Part shown: positions 43,502 to 51,844 of the stretch, in pieces
Position numbering within the stretch: position 1 is the first letter of the stretch
Layout: each line of letters begins with the position of its first letter
NCBI GenBank assembly: GCA_951812325.1
Contig: OX638294.1
Coordinates: 2,086,859 to 2,150,858, forward strand
Length of the DNA: 64,000 nt
Source: an uncultured Thermoanaerobaculia bacterium
Lineage (GTDB): Bacteria; Acidobacteriota; Thermoanaerobaculia; Multivoradales; Multivoraceae
Direction: 5' to 3'
The notes under the pieces: generated by a model
The model's database searches: none
What the model was told of the DNA's origin: nothing
The model's input: only the letters and a program-made list of their open reading frames with translations
Made by a program: the position numbers and the translations under genes

Positions 43502-44500
43502 ATGAGCCTTGAACTCGACCATGAACTGCTGATCACCGGCGCCGCCCTGTGCGAACCGGCGCCCGCCTCCCGCCTGGAGCTCATCGGGCCTGACCGCGGT
43601 CGGTTCTTCGGCGGCATGGTCACCGCGGCGGTCGAAGGCCTCGCACCCGGCTGCGGTCGATTCGGCTTGATCACGGACGTCCGCGGCCGCATCCTCGCCA
43701 GCGCCGCCGCGCTGGCGCTCGAAGACCGTCTCTGGCTCGAGATCCCGACGGGCCGCGGCAGGACGATCATCGAGCACCTCGAAAAGTACATCGTCACCGA
43801 CCAGGTCGAGATCCTGCCTCTCTGCGACATGGCCGCCGTGCGCGTCGCCGGGCCGAAGAGCCCCGAGGCGCTGGCCGATCTCGGCGCCCCGGAAGCAGCC
43901 GAACTCGATGAACCCTGGAGTCACGCCCGGGTCGGACTCCTCGACCACCAGGTACGGCTGGTCCGCGAAGGCCACAGCGCCGTGCCCGCCTTCTCGCTCT
44001 GGCAATCCAGCGCAATCGCGCCCCTGCTGGCCGAAGACCTCGCCGACGCCGGCATGGTCCGAATCGGCGCCGAAGCGACCGAGGCTCTCCGCATCGAGCA
44101 CGGCCACCCCCTCTGGGGCGTCGACTACGACGACTCGAACCTGCCCCAGGAAACCGGGATCGAAGACGCCGTCGACTACGAGAAGGGCTGCTACCTCGGC
44201 CAGGAGATCGTTGCGCGCATCCACTACCGCGGCCAGCCGGCTCGCCGCATGTGCCGGCTCGTCTTCGAGCCCGGGCACGTACCGGCCGTCGGCGCCGGGA
44301 TCGAGTTCGACGGCCGTGCCGCGGGAACGGTGACCAGCGTCTGCAGATCGCCCCGCGACGAAACCGCCATCGGCCTCGCCCTGCTGCCGCGGCGCGCCGT
44401 CGAGGCCCTGCCGGAAGCGAAGGTGAGCGTCGACCGTCAAACCGTGCACTTCGAAGCGCTCGGTTACCTGACGCGACCCGCCTCGCGTCCCACCCCTTAG
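43502..44500 (+). CDS. ygfZ: YgfZ/GcvT-like folate-binding protein
   Basis: 332 residues. A tetrahydrofolate-dependent helper in repair or assembly of some Fe-S proteins. The signature YEKGCYLGQEIVARIHYRGQ (K-G-C-Y-x-G-Q-E) lies near residue 228. GRFGLITDVRGRILASA and HGHPLWGVDYDDSNLPQETG are typical of the GcvT fold, and GTVTSVCRSPRDETAIGLAL closes the barrel domain. The ATG immediately follows a transposable repeat end, without a visible ribosome site. It is convergent with the sulfur-carrier fusion gene. Confidence 0.9.
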   Translation: MSLELDHELLITGAALCEPAPASRLELIGPDRGRFFGGMVTAAVEGLAPGCGRFGLITDVRGRILASAAALALEDRLWLEIPTGRGRTIIEHLEKYIVTDQVEILPLCDMAAVRVAGPKSPEALADLGAPEAAELDEPWSHARVGLLDHQVRLVREGHSAVPAFSLWQSSAIAPLLAEDLADAGMVRIGAEATEALRIEHGHPLWGVDYDDSNLPQETGIEDAVDYEKGCYLGQEIVARIHYRGQPARRMCRLVFEPGHVPAVGAGIEFDGRAAGTVTSVCRSPRDETAIGLALLPRRAVEALPEAKVSVDRQTVHFEALGYLTRPASRPTP

Positions 44501-44520
44501 GCTTAGGTCCTGCAGTCAGC

Positions 44521-45978
44521 TCAGTACCGTGGCAGCGACGGATCCACGTCCTCCGCCCATGCGTCGATCCCGCCGGCCAGGTTGTAGGCCTGCGGAAAGC
44601 CGTGGTCGCGGAGGATGTTCGTGGCCCGGGTCGACCGCGGGCCGTGATGGCAGTGCACGACCCAGAGCTTCGACGGATCGAGTTCGGCGACGCGGCCCTC
44701 GAGTTCGGCGACCGGGATCAGGGTCGAGCCCTGGATGCGGCAGATCGCGTACTCCTGGGGGCCGCGGACGTCGAGGACGCTGAACTCGCGACCGTCGTTC
44801 ATCCACGACTGGACCTGGGTCGGCGTGACGTCGATCATGTCGTTCAGCGCCGGCGCATCGGGAACGGCGGGGATGCCGCAGAACTGCTCGTAGTCGATCA
44901 GTTCGGTCTGGGTCGGATGCTCGGAGCAGATCGGGCAGTCGGGGTTCTTGCGCAGCTTGAGCTCGCGGAAGCTCATGCGCAGCGCATCGAAGAGGACCAG
45001 CCGGCCGATCAGCGGATCGCCCTGGCCGATGACCAGCTTGATCACCTCGTTCGCCTGCAGGCTGCCGATGATGCCCGGCAGCACGCCGAGTACGCCGCCC
45101 TCGGCGCATGAGGGAACGAGTCCCGGCGGCGGCGGCTCGGCGAACAGGCAGCGGTAACACGGGCCCTCGGCGCCCCAGAACACGGACACCTGGCCCTCGA
45201 AGCGGAAGATGGAGCCGTAGACGTTGGGCTTGCCGAGCAGGACGCAGGCGTCGTTGACCAGGTAGCGGGTGGGGAAGTTGTCCGTGCCGTCGACCACCAG
45301 ATCGTAGTCGGCGAAGATCTCGAGCGCGTTGCTCGAGTCGAGCATCACCGGATGCGGCACGAGTTCGATGTGCGGGTTCGCCTCGCGCAGGCGCTCCACC
45401 GCGGCGTCGATCTTCGGGCGACCGACGTCGGCCTTGCTGTAGAGCAGCTGGCGGTGCAGGTTCGACTCGTCGACCACATCGAAGTCCACCAGGCCGAGAC
45501 GACCGATGCCGGCGGCCGCCAGGTACATCCCGAGCGGCGAGCCGAGACCGCCGGCGCCGATCATCAGCACCTTGGCGGCCTTGAGCTTCAACTGCCCCTC
45601 GGAACCGACCTCGGGCATGATGAGATGCCGGCTGTAGCGGAGGATCTCCTCCGGGCTCAGTTCGGTCGCGCTCGACTGCGCCGCGGCCGGCGGCTCAGCC
45701 ACCGTGCCCCCGGCAATCGACGGGATGATCGCCAGCGTCGCGTCGCCATCGATAGCCGTCGCCTCGCGCTCCAGGTAGCGCACGTCCTCGTCGTTCAGGA
45801 ACAGGTTGACGAAGGTTCTCAGCTTGCCGTCGTCGCCGAACAGGTGCGGCCGCAGCCCTTCGTGGCGGGCGACGAGCTGCTCCATCGCCTCGCCGACGGT
45901 GGCGGCGAAGACCGCCACTTCGGCCTGTTCGTCGGCAAAGCCCCGCAGCGGGGTGGGAATCTGTATGAGTACGGTCAT
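44521..45978 (-). CDS. Fused sulfur-carrier / MoeB adenylyltransferase / rhodanese (CysO-MoeZ-like)
   Basis: 485 residues in three parts. Residues 1-91 are a ubiquitin-fold carrier ending IIPSIAGG (Gly90-Gly91). Residues 110-365 are the MoeB/ThiF E1-like enzyme: RYSRHLIMPEVGSEGQLKLK, the nucleotide loop IGAGGLGSPLGMYLAAAG, YGSIFRFEGQVSVF, C-x2-C pairs YRCLF... and DCPICSEHP. The C-terminal rhodanese has DVRGPQEYAICRIQGS and the active loop VHCHHGPRST. Activated and sulfurated carrier supplies sulfur for cysteine synthesis by CysM. The carrier's Gly-Gly is buried in the fusion, so cleavage or intramolecular chemistry is required. It follows the JAMM protease and CysM genes. Confidence 0.9.
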   Translation of the reverse strand: MTVLIQIPTPLRGFADEQAEVAVFAATVGEAMEQLVARHEGLRPHLFGDDGKLRTFVNLFLNDEDVRYLEREATAIDGDATLAIIPSIAGGTVAEPPAAAQSSATELSPEEILRYSRHLIMPEVGSEGQLKLKAAKVLMIGAGGLGSPLGMYLAAAGIGRLGLVDFDVVDESNLHRQLLYSKADVGRPKIDAAVERLREANPHIELVPHPVMLDSSNALEIFADYDLVVDGTDNFPTRYLVNDACVLLGKPNVYGSIFRFEGQVSVFWGAEGPCYRCLFAEPPPPGLVPSCAEGGVLGVLPGIIGSLQANEVIKLVIGQGDPLIGRLVLFDALRMSFRELKLRKNPDCPICSEHPTQTELIDYEQFCGIPAVPDAPALNDMIDVTPTQVQSWMNDGREFSVLDVRGPQEYAICRIQGSTLIPVAELEGRVAELDPSKLWVVHCHHGPRSTRATNILRDHGFPQAYNLAGGIDAWAEDVDPSLPRY

Positions 45979-45991
45979 CGTTGTCTCCGGC

Positions 45992-46471
45992 TTACTCGGT
46001 CATGTTCGTGCTGCCGGACAGGGGCGGCCCGGGGCACTGGATCGGTTCTTCGTCGAAGCGGGAACGATCGTCGCTGAGCCGCCAGCTCCGCTCGTCCCGC
46101 GCACGGCCCTTGCGCACGGAAACGATCAGATAGCTGTAGCCCGGCCAGGCGTGGTCGCGGTCGAAGTCGCTGGGACGCGATGGATGGTCGGGATGGGAGT
46201 GGTAGTACCCGACGACGTCCAGGCCGTCGGCACGCGCCGCGCGCTCGGTGCGCAGGATGACCTCGGGCGGGATCAGGTAGCGGTTGTGCCGACTCTCGTC
46301 CTCCCGCTCGTTCTCGGCGCCGACCAGCCGCACGACCCGGGCCAGCACCGCGCCATTGCCGTCCGCGGCCTTCCCGGTCCGGCCGACCAGAATTCCGCAG
46401 CACTCCTCCGGGTAGGCGGCCTCGCCGTGGGCGCGGATGCGGGCCAGGTCGGCCGGCGACAGTTCGATCAT
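45992..46471 (-). CDS. JAMM/M67-family metalloprotease (Mec+-like)
   Basis: 159 residues. The JAMM zinc motif is complete: YPEECCGILVG supplies the Glu, and YYHSHPDHPSRPSDFDRDHA supplies H-x-H-x7-S-x2-D. IPPEVILRTERAARADGLDV and PGYSYLIVSV are typical of the bacterial CysO-cysteine hydrolases. These release cysteine from the C-terminus of the carrier. The ATG overlaps the CysM stop (ATGA at 46468-46471) and its stop lies 13 bases before the carrier-MoeB-rhodanese gene. Besides freeing cysteine, it is the obvious candidate to cleave fused carriers after Gly-Gly. Confidence 0.9.
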   Translation of the reverse strand: MIELSPADLARIRAHGEAAYPEECCGILVGRTGKAADGNGAVLARVVRLVGAENEREDESRHNRYLIPPEVILRTERAARADGLDVVGYYHSHPDHPSRPSDFDRDHAWPGYSYLIVSVRKGRARDERSWRLSDDRSRFDEEPIQCPGPPLSGSTNMTE

Positions 46472-47475
46472 CCCCGGTCCTCGTCCCAGAACGGTTCGGA
46501 CAGGTACTTGTCCGCGCCGTCGCAGAGGATGGTGACGACGACGGCACGCTCACCGGCCTCGGCGGCGCGCTCGGCGATTCGCCTCGCCGCCACGACGTTC
46601 GCGGCGGCCGAGATGCCGACCAGGAGGCCGCTTCGCCGGGCGAGCGCCCTGACCTCGGCGTACGCGTCCTCCGTGCTCACCGCCGTCTCATCGTCGGCGA
46701 TCCCCGGATCGTAGATCGCGGGAACCAGAGCGCTGGGCATGTGCTTCATCCCCTCGAGCCCGTGGAACGGTCCGTCCGGCTGCATCGAGACGAGCCGAAC
46801 CCGCGGCGCGCGCACCGCCAGGTACCTCGCGGTGCCGCAGAACGTGCCGCTGGTGCCCAGGCCGGCGACGAAGTGGGTCAGGCGCCCCCCGGTCTGCAAC
46901 CAGATCTCCGGACCCGTGGTCTCGAAGTGGGCCCGCCAGTTGGCCGAATTGCTGTACTGGTCGACGTAGCAGAACTCGGCCGGCGAGGCCTCGATCATCC
47001 GCTGCGCCTCGCGGATCGCGCCGTCCGAGCCTTCCATCGGATCGGTCAGGACGAGTTCGGCGCCGAATGCGCCCAGGATGCGACGGCGCTCGATCGAGGC
47101 GTTCTCCGGCAGGCACAGGGTCACGCCGACGTCCATCGCGGTTCCGATCATCGCCAGAGCGATGCCGGTGTTGCCGGACGTCGCATCGAGGACGCGTCTG
47201 CCTTCCTCAAGCTGGCCGGCATCGCGCGCCGCCAGCATCATGTGGCGCGCCGGGCGGTCCTTGACCGAGCCACCGGGGTTCGCCATCTCCGCTTTCGCGA
47301 GCAGTTCCGAACCCAGCGCCTGCGCCGCCGGTCCGAGTGCATGGCTGAGGTCGAGCAACGGCGTGTTGCCGATCCGGGCCAGCAGACGCCGCGCGCCCGC
47401 GCCGAGTCCCGCCGGTACCGGCGGGCCGGCCAGCCGGGCGGCGGAAGCCTTGGAGAGAGCAGGTTCCGTGATCAT
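46468..47475 (-). CDS. cysM: Cysteine synthase, CysM/CysK type
   Basis: 335-residue fold-type II PLP enzyme. Seen: RIGNTPLLDL, AEMANPGGSVKDRPARHMML (Schiff-base Lys in SVKDRPA), DATSGNTGIALAMIG (substrate Asn loop), GLGTSGTFCGTARYL (phosphate loop) and GISAAANVVAARR. The coupled JAMM protease and carrier genes point to the carrier-dependent CysM reaction, in which a thiocarboxylated carrier rather than free sulfide is the sulfur donor and O-phosphoserine may be the acceptor. The classic O-acetylserine reaction cannot be excluded from sequence. It starts 125 bases after the second argR on the same strand. Confidence 0.88.
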   Translation of the reverse strand: MITEPALSKASAARLAGPPVPAGLGAGARRLLARIGNTPLLDLSHALGPAAQALGSELLAKAEMANPGGSVKDRPARHMMLAARDAGQLEEGRRVLDATSGNTGIALAMIGTAMDVGVTLCLPENASIERRRILGAFGAELVLTDPMEGSDGAIREAQRMIEASPAEFCYVDQYSNSANWRAHFETTGPEIWLQTGGRLTHFVAGLGTSGTFCGTARYLAVRAPRVRLVSMQPDGPFHGLEGMKHMPSALVPAIYDPGIADDETAVSTEDAYAEVRALARRSGLLVGISAAANVVAARRIAERAAEAGERAVVVTILCDGADKYLSEPFWDEDRG

Positions 47476-47599
47476 CCGTTGAGTACCCGATGGCGCTCCG
47501 GCACGGGCTGCGGAGCGGCGTTCGCGAATTGTTGACCAGAATACTCACATTTGACAACCGGCGACAGCCCGACTCGCTACATCGACCACGTCGAGCGGC

Positions 47600-48130
47600 T
47601 CAGTCGCTCTCCAGAAGTGCCTCGAGCGACTCGCGGATTCGGTCGCGGTCGGCCGCGACCCTGACCACGACGAGAACGGTGTCGTCGCCGGCGACGGTGC
47701 CGGCGACTTCGGGCCAGTCCGTCTGGTCAAGGGCGACGGCGAGCGCGTGGGCGTGGCCGCTGAGGGTCTTGAGCAGGATCAGGGCCTCGCCCTGGTCGAA
47801 GCTGGTGACGAACTGGTGCAGGGCCCGCTCGACGTCGCGGCGCGGCGGCGTGGTGGCCCGCCCCACGGGCGCGTAGCGCGAACCGCCGTCCGCGAGCGGC
47901 ACCTTGACCAGGCCGAGACGGCGCACGTCGCGCGACACGGTGGCCTGGGAGACGCGGATGCCCCGCCGGTAGAGCGCCCGCACGAGCTCCTTGTGGCTCG
48001 ACACCGGCCGCGCGCCGATGATGTCGAGAATCGCACCGCGCCGGATCGCCGGACTCGCGCGCCGCTCCCCGGGATCGCCGACCGGGCAGGCCGCCTCGTC
48101 CCGGAGCGCATCGCGGATCGCCGGACTCAT
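47600..48130 (-). CDS. argR: Arginine repressor ArgR (second copy, arg operon)
   Basis: 176 residues. SSHKELVRALYRRGIRVSQA and then TVSRDVRRLGLVKVPLADGG form the winged helix. GHAHALAVALDQTDWPEVAG and TVAGDDTVLVVVR form the arginine-binding core. The first 30 residues (MSPAIRDALRDEAACPVGDP and GERRASPAIRRGAI) include a duplicated block, encoded by a 72-bp-spaced direct repeat that spans the argH-argR junction. Normal ArgR starts at about RGAI. The ATG overlaps the argH stop (ATGA at 48127-48130). As last gene of the operon it would feed back on the cluster. Confidence 0.92.
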   Translation of the reverse strand: MSPAIRDALRDEAACPVGDPGERRASPAIRRGAILDIIGARPVSSHKELVRALYRRGIRVSQATVSRDVRRLGLVKVPLADGGSRYAPVGRATTPPRRDVERALHQFVTSFDQGEALILLKTLSGHAHALAVALDQTDWPEVAGTVAGDDTVLVVVRVAADRDRIRESLEALLESD

Positions 48131-48151
48131 GCGCCGCTCCCCGGGATCGCC
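48042..48151. repeat. Direct repeat with 72-bp spacing across the argH-argR junction
   Basis: CGGATCGCCGGACTC...GCGCCGCTCCCCGGGATCGCC occurs at 48042-48079 and 48114-48151 with two mismatches. The second copy contains the argR ATG and the argH stop, so the first copy is a duplicated gene boundary that became coding. Confidence 0.8.
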
Positions 48152-49719
48152 TCCGCCAGCAGCTCGCCGTCCAGGTGCGCGCGGTACACCGGCGGCGGCT
48201 GCCGTTCGTCCAGCCAGCGGCGCTCCTCCTGCAGCCGCTCGGCCGCGAGTTCGATCTGCTCGGCGACCCGCCGCGGCGCCGGCCCGCCGTAGCTGCTGTG
48301 CGCGGCGAGCGAGGCTTCCGGGCGCAGCGCCGCGCGCAGTGCGTCCGTGTCCTCGATCTCGGGAACGAGCGTCCGAAGCTCCGAGGCCGGGAGCTGCCAC
48401 AGCTCGACGCCCTGTTCCTGGGCGGCCCGGACCACGGCGCCGGTGCGCTCGTGGGCGCTGCGGAACGGCACGCCGGCGACGGCGAGCTGGTCGGCCAGGT
48501 CGGTGGCGGTGATGTACGAGCCTTCCAGGGCGGCCGCCATCGCTTCGCGGTCGAACTCGAGGCTCTCGGCCAGCACGCGGGCCACGCGAAGCGAAGAGCC
48601 CACCGTGTCGAAGGCGTCGAACAGCGCCTCCTTGTCCTCCTGCAGGTCGCTGTTGTAGGTCAGCGGCAGGCCCTTGACCGTGACCAGCAGCGAGACGAGG
48701 TTCCCGACCGCGCGTCCCGACTTGCCGCGCACGATCTCCGCGGGCTCCGGGTTCTTCTTCTGCGGCATGATGCTCGAGCCCTTGGCGGCCCGGTCCTGCA
48801 GCCGGGCGAAACCGAACTCGGTCGACGTCCACAGGATGACTTCCTCGGCCCAGCGCGAGAGGTGCACCATGGTCAGCGCGCAGGCGAAGAGCGCCTCGGC
48901 GGCGTAGTCGCGGTCCGCCACCGCCCACATCGTGTTCGGGTAGGGCGCCTCCATGCCGAGCAGCTCGGCGCTCCGCTCCGGGTCGATCCGGTGCGGCGAC
49001 CCGGCCATCGCGCCGGCGCCCAGAGGGCAGAGTCCCGCCGTGTGGTGGGCCCGCCGCAACCGCCCCGCGTCGGCAAGAACGGACCAGCCGTGGGCCAGAA
49101 GGTGCTGGGCCAGGCTCGTGGGCTGGGCCCGCTGCATGTGGGTATACCCGGGAAGCGCGGTTCCCGTGTGCTGCCGGGCGTGGTCGAGGAGGGCGCCGGC
49201 GAAGCCGACGGCCGCCGTGACCGCGCGTTCGACTTCTGAGCGCTGCCACAGCCGCAGCGCCACCGCGGTCTGGTCGTTGCGGCTGCGCGCGGTGTGCAGC
49301 CTCCGGCCGGCGTCGCCGATCTCTTCGGTGAGTTGCCGTTCGATCCAGGTGTGGACGTCCTCGTCCCCGCCGCCGACTTCGAGCTCTCCCGCCTCGAGCC
49401 GCCGAAGCAGGGAACTGAGGCCTTCGAGGATCCGCCGGGACGATGCAGGGTCGATCACCCCGGTCTCGAAGAGCATCCGGGCATGGGCCAGACACCCCAC
49501 GAGGTCCGCTGCCGCGAGCCGATGATCGAACGGCAGCGACCGCGTGTACGCATCGATGACCGGATCGACCTCCGATTCGAAGGCCCCGCCCCAGAGGCGG
49601 GGCGCGGCGGATCGACCTGCGTCCCCCGGGTCCCGGGGTGTCGAGCGGCTCGCACCGGCGAGTCGATGCCTGCTGGGCGCGGCGGATCGACCGGCGTCTC
49701 CCGGGTCGCGAGCGCTCAA
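48127..49719 (-). CDS. argH: Argininosuccinate lyase
   Basis: Last step of arginine synthesis, releasing fumarate. 530 residues against the usual 460. The core shows RLWGGAFESEVDPVIDAYTR, DEDVHTWIERQL, HTARSRNDQTAVALRLW, ALPGYTHMQRAQPTSLAQHL, and the catalytic flexible loop GSSIMPQKKNPEPAEIVRGK. The argH frame has no ATG or GTG between argD and the core. A TTG at 49719 overlaps the argD stop (TTGA at 49716-49719) exactly like the other coupled junctions here, so I take it as the start. That gives a 45-residue N-terminal extension of two 25-residue repeats (RDPGDAGRSAAPSRHRLAGA...). Confidence 0.93.
   Translation of the reverse strand: MSARDPGDAGRSAAPSRHRLAGASRSTPRDPGDAGRSAAPRLWGGAFESEVDPVIDAYTRSLPFDHRLAAADLVGCLAHARMLFETGVIDPASSRRILEGLSSLLRRLEAGELEVGGGDEDVHTWIERQLTEEIGDAGRRLHTARSRNDQTAVALRLWQRSEVERAVTAAVGFAGALLDHARQHTGTALPGYTHMQRAQPTSLAQHLLAHGWSVLADAGRLRRAHHTAGLCPLGAGAMAGSPHRIDPERSAELLGMEAPYPNTMWAVADRDYAAEALFACALTMVHLSRWAEEVILWTSTEFGFARLQDRAAKGSSIMPQKKNPEPAEIVRGKSGRAVGNLVSLLVTVKGLPLTYNSDLQEDKEALFDAFDTVGSSLRVARVLAESLEFDREAMAAALEGSYITATDLADQLAVAGVPFRSAHERTGAVVRAAQEQGVELWQLPASELRTLVPEIEDTDALRAALRPEASLAAHSSYGGPAPRRVAEQIELAAERLQEERRWLDERQPPPVYRAHLDGELLAEAIPGSGA
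49600..49712. repeat. 75-bp direct duplication at the argD-argH junction
   Basis: GGGCGCGGCGGATCGACC begins at 49600 and again at 49675, and similarity continues for about 37 bases. The 75-bp step equals 25 codons and lies inside the N-terminal extension of argH. Confidence 0.8.
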
Positions 49720-50894
49720 GCCGCGGCTTCCTCCAGCGCGTGGCCGAGGATGCCGACCGCGCGCTCGATCTCCGGATCGTGGACGACGAGCGGCGGCAGC
49801 AGGCGGATGCTGTGCGGCCGCGGCGCGTTGACGAGCAGGCCGTTCTCCAGGCAGCGGTTCGCCACGCCGGGCGCCTCCGGGGTGCACTCGATCGCGGTCA
49901 TCAGCCCCTGGCCGCGTACCTCGGTGACCAGGCCGCCGGCGCCGAGCTGTCCGAGCAGCGCCCGCAGGTACTCGCCGGCCCGGGTCACGCGCTCGAGGAA
50001 CCCCGGTTCGAGCACCGTCCGGAGCACCGCCGTCACCGCGGCGCAGGCGAGCGGATTGCCGCCGAAGGTGGTGCCGTGGGTGCCGGGGACGAGCGAGGCC
50101 GCGACCTCTTCGCGCGCCAGGACCGCTCCTACCGGGACGCCGCCGCCCAGACCCTTGGCCAGGGTGATCACGTCGGGTTCCAGTCCGTAGTGCTGGAAGC
50201 CGAACGCGGCGCCGAGACGCCCGATCCCGGTCTGCACCTCGTCGAGGATGAACAGCGCGCCGCGCTCGCGGCAGAGAGCCTGCAGGCCCTCCAGGTACCC
50301 GGCCGGCGGCTCGATCACGCCGGCTTCGCCCTGAATCGCCTCGATGAGGACCGCGCACGTCGACTCGTCGATCTCGGCGGCGGCCGCCTCGAGATCGCCG
50401 AACGGCACGCTGACGAAGCCCTCGGGCAACGGCTTGAAACCGACCTGGTAGGCGGGCGTGCCGGTCGCCGCCAGGGCGCCGAGCGTGCGGCCGTGAAAGC
50501 CGCCCTCGGCGGTCACGATCCTGTGCCGTTCGCCCGAACCGTCGCGGTCCCAGGCGTGGCGGCGAGCCAGCTTGATCGCCGCCTCGACCGCCTCCGCGCC
50601 GCTGTTGCAGAAGAAGGCCCGGTCGAGTACGCCGCCGGCGGCCTCCACCAGCAACCGGCCCGCCCGTTCCTGTTCCGGAATCCGGTACAGGTTCGATACG
50701 TGGAGATAGCGCCCGGCCTGGCGCTTGATCGCATCCGTCAACGCGGAGTGGTTGTGGCCCAGGGATGACACCGCGATGCCGCCCAGGAAGTCGAGATACT
50801 CGCGGCCCGCCCGGTCCCGGAGGAACACGCCGTCGCCGTGGCTGAACGCCACCGGCGCCCGTTTGTAGTTCGCGAACAGGTTGTCCTCGGTCAT
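49716..50894 (-). CDS. argD: Acetylornithine aminotransferase
   Basis: 392-residue class III aminotransferase converting N-acetylglutamate semialdehyde to N-acetylornithine. Seen: GREYLDFLGGIAVSSLGHNH, FFCNSGAEAVEAAIKLARRH (cofactor phosphate loop), GGFHGRTLGALAATGTPAY, FILDEVQTGIGRLG (cofactor Asp), ITLAKGLGGGVPVGAVLA (Schiff-base Lys) and HGTTFGGNPLACAAV. It lies 7 bases after argB and is coupled to argH by TTGA. Confidence 0.95.
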   Translation of the reverse strand: MTEDNLFANYKRAPVAFSHGDGVFLRDRAGREYLDFLGGIAVSSLGHNHSALTDAIKRQAGRYLHVSNLYRIPEQERAGRLLVEAAGGVLDRAFFCNSGAEAVEAAIKLARRHAWDRDGSGERHRIVTAEGGFHGRTLGALAATGTPAYQVGFKPLPEGFVSVPFGDLEAAAAEIDESTCAVLIEAIQGEAGVIEPPAGYLEGLQALCRERGALFILDEVQTGIGRLGAAFGFQHYGLEPDVITLAKGLGGGVPVGAVLAREEVAASLVPGTHGTTFGGNPLACAAVTAVLRTVLEPGFLERVTRAGEYLRALLGQLGAGGLVTEVRGQGLMTAIECTPEAPGVANRCLENGLLVNAPRPHSIRLLPPLVVHDPEIERAVGILGHALEEAAA

Positions 50895-50901
50895 CTTCAG
50901 G

Positions 50902-51828
50902 TCACTCCCGGGTTGCAGTTTTCTCGATGGTCTCGCGGGCCGGCGGCCGGGGCGCGACGGCGTCGGGGGAGGTTGCCGTTTCCCTGATCATCGTGCCGAT
51001 GCCGCCCTCGGTGAACAGCTCCACCAGGAGACCATGCGGTTCGCCCGCAGCCAGGATGTGGGCGCTCGCCACCCCCGCCTCCAGCGCGCTCAGACAGGCG
51101 CGCACCTTGGGCACCATGCCGGCCGAGACGACGCCGGAGTCGATCAGCCCCTCGGCCTGCGCCGGCGTCAAGCGCGATCGGAACCTGCCGTTGTCGCTGA
51201 TGCCGCGCACGTCCGTCAGAAGCAGGAGCTTCTCGGCCGAGACTTCGGCGGCGAGCGCCGCGGCGGCGGTGTCGGCGTTGATGTTGTAGGTCTCGCCGCC
51301 CGGCCCGACCCCCAGCGACCCGATCACCGGCACGTAGCCGGAGGTCGTGAGCTGGTCGAGCAGGGAGGTGTCGACCTTCTCGATCTCGCCGACGAAGCCC
51401 AGTTCGTCGGACCGCGCGTGGGGCCGCACGCGCAACAGGTCGCCGTCCTTTCCGGTCAGCCCGACGGCGCGCCCGCCGGCTCGCTGGATCATCCCCACCA
51501 GGCGCTTGTTCACCGAACCGCCGAGCACCATCTCGACCACCCGCATCGTGGCCTCGTCGGTGACCCGCAGGCCATCGACGAAACGGGGCTCGATGCCCAT
51601 GAGCCCGAGCGTCCTCGAGATTTCGGCGCCGCCGCCGTGGACCAGCATCGGCCGCAGGCCGGCGCTCCGCAGCAGCACGACGTCCTCGATCAGCGAGCCG
51701 AACTCGTCGCCGGCCATCGCGCGGCCGCCGTACTTGATCACCACCCGCTTGCCGCGCCACGCCGACGCGTAGCGCAGCGCCGACGCCATCTCCTGGCCCA
51801 GATCGCGTTCCCTGCCGGTGGCGGTCAT
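50902..51828 (-). CDS. argB: Acetylglutamate kinase
   Basis: 308 residues. Phosphorylates N-acetylglutamate and is often the arginine-inhibited control step. VVIKYGGRAMAGDEFGSLIE, LVHGGGAEISRTLGLMGIEP, FVDGLRVTDEATMRVVEMVL, GKDGDLLRVRPH and YNINADTAAAALAAEVSAEK are all as in the family. LLLLTDVRGI and VSAGMVPKVRACLSALEAGV complete the ATP half. The presence of the helical N-terminal segment before VVIKYGG fits arginine-sensitive enzymes. The ATG at 51828 lies 16 bases after argJ. Confidence 0.95.
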   Translation of the reverse strand: MTATGRERDLGQEMASALRYASAWRGKRVVIKYGGRAMAGDEFGSLIEDVVLLRSAGLRPMLVHGGGAEISRTLGLMGIEPRFVDGLRVTDEATMRVVEMVLGGSVNKRLVGMIQRAGGRAVGLTGKDGDLLRVRPHARSDELGFVGEIEKVDTSLLDQLTTSGYVPVIGSLGVGPGGETYNINADTAAAALAAEVSAEKLLLLTDVRGISDNGRFRSRLTPAQAEGLIDSGVVSAGMVPKVRACLSALEAGVASAHILAAGEPHGLLVELFTEGGIGTMIRETATSPDAVAPRPPARETIEKTATRE

Positions 51829-51844
51829 CGTTCGCGCCCGTTCC

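Noticed and set aside
47510..47595. ARG box and promoter between the second argR and cysM
   Set aside because: AT-richer words such as TTGTCA and TATTCT occur but the spacing is wrong for a promoter and the TGAAT half-sites of an ARG box are not met.
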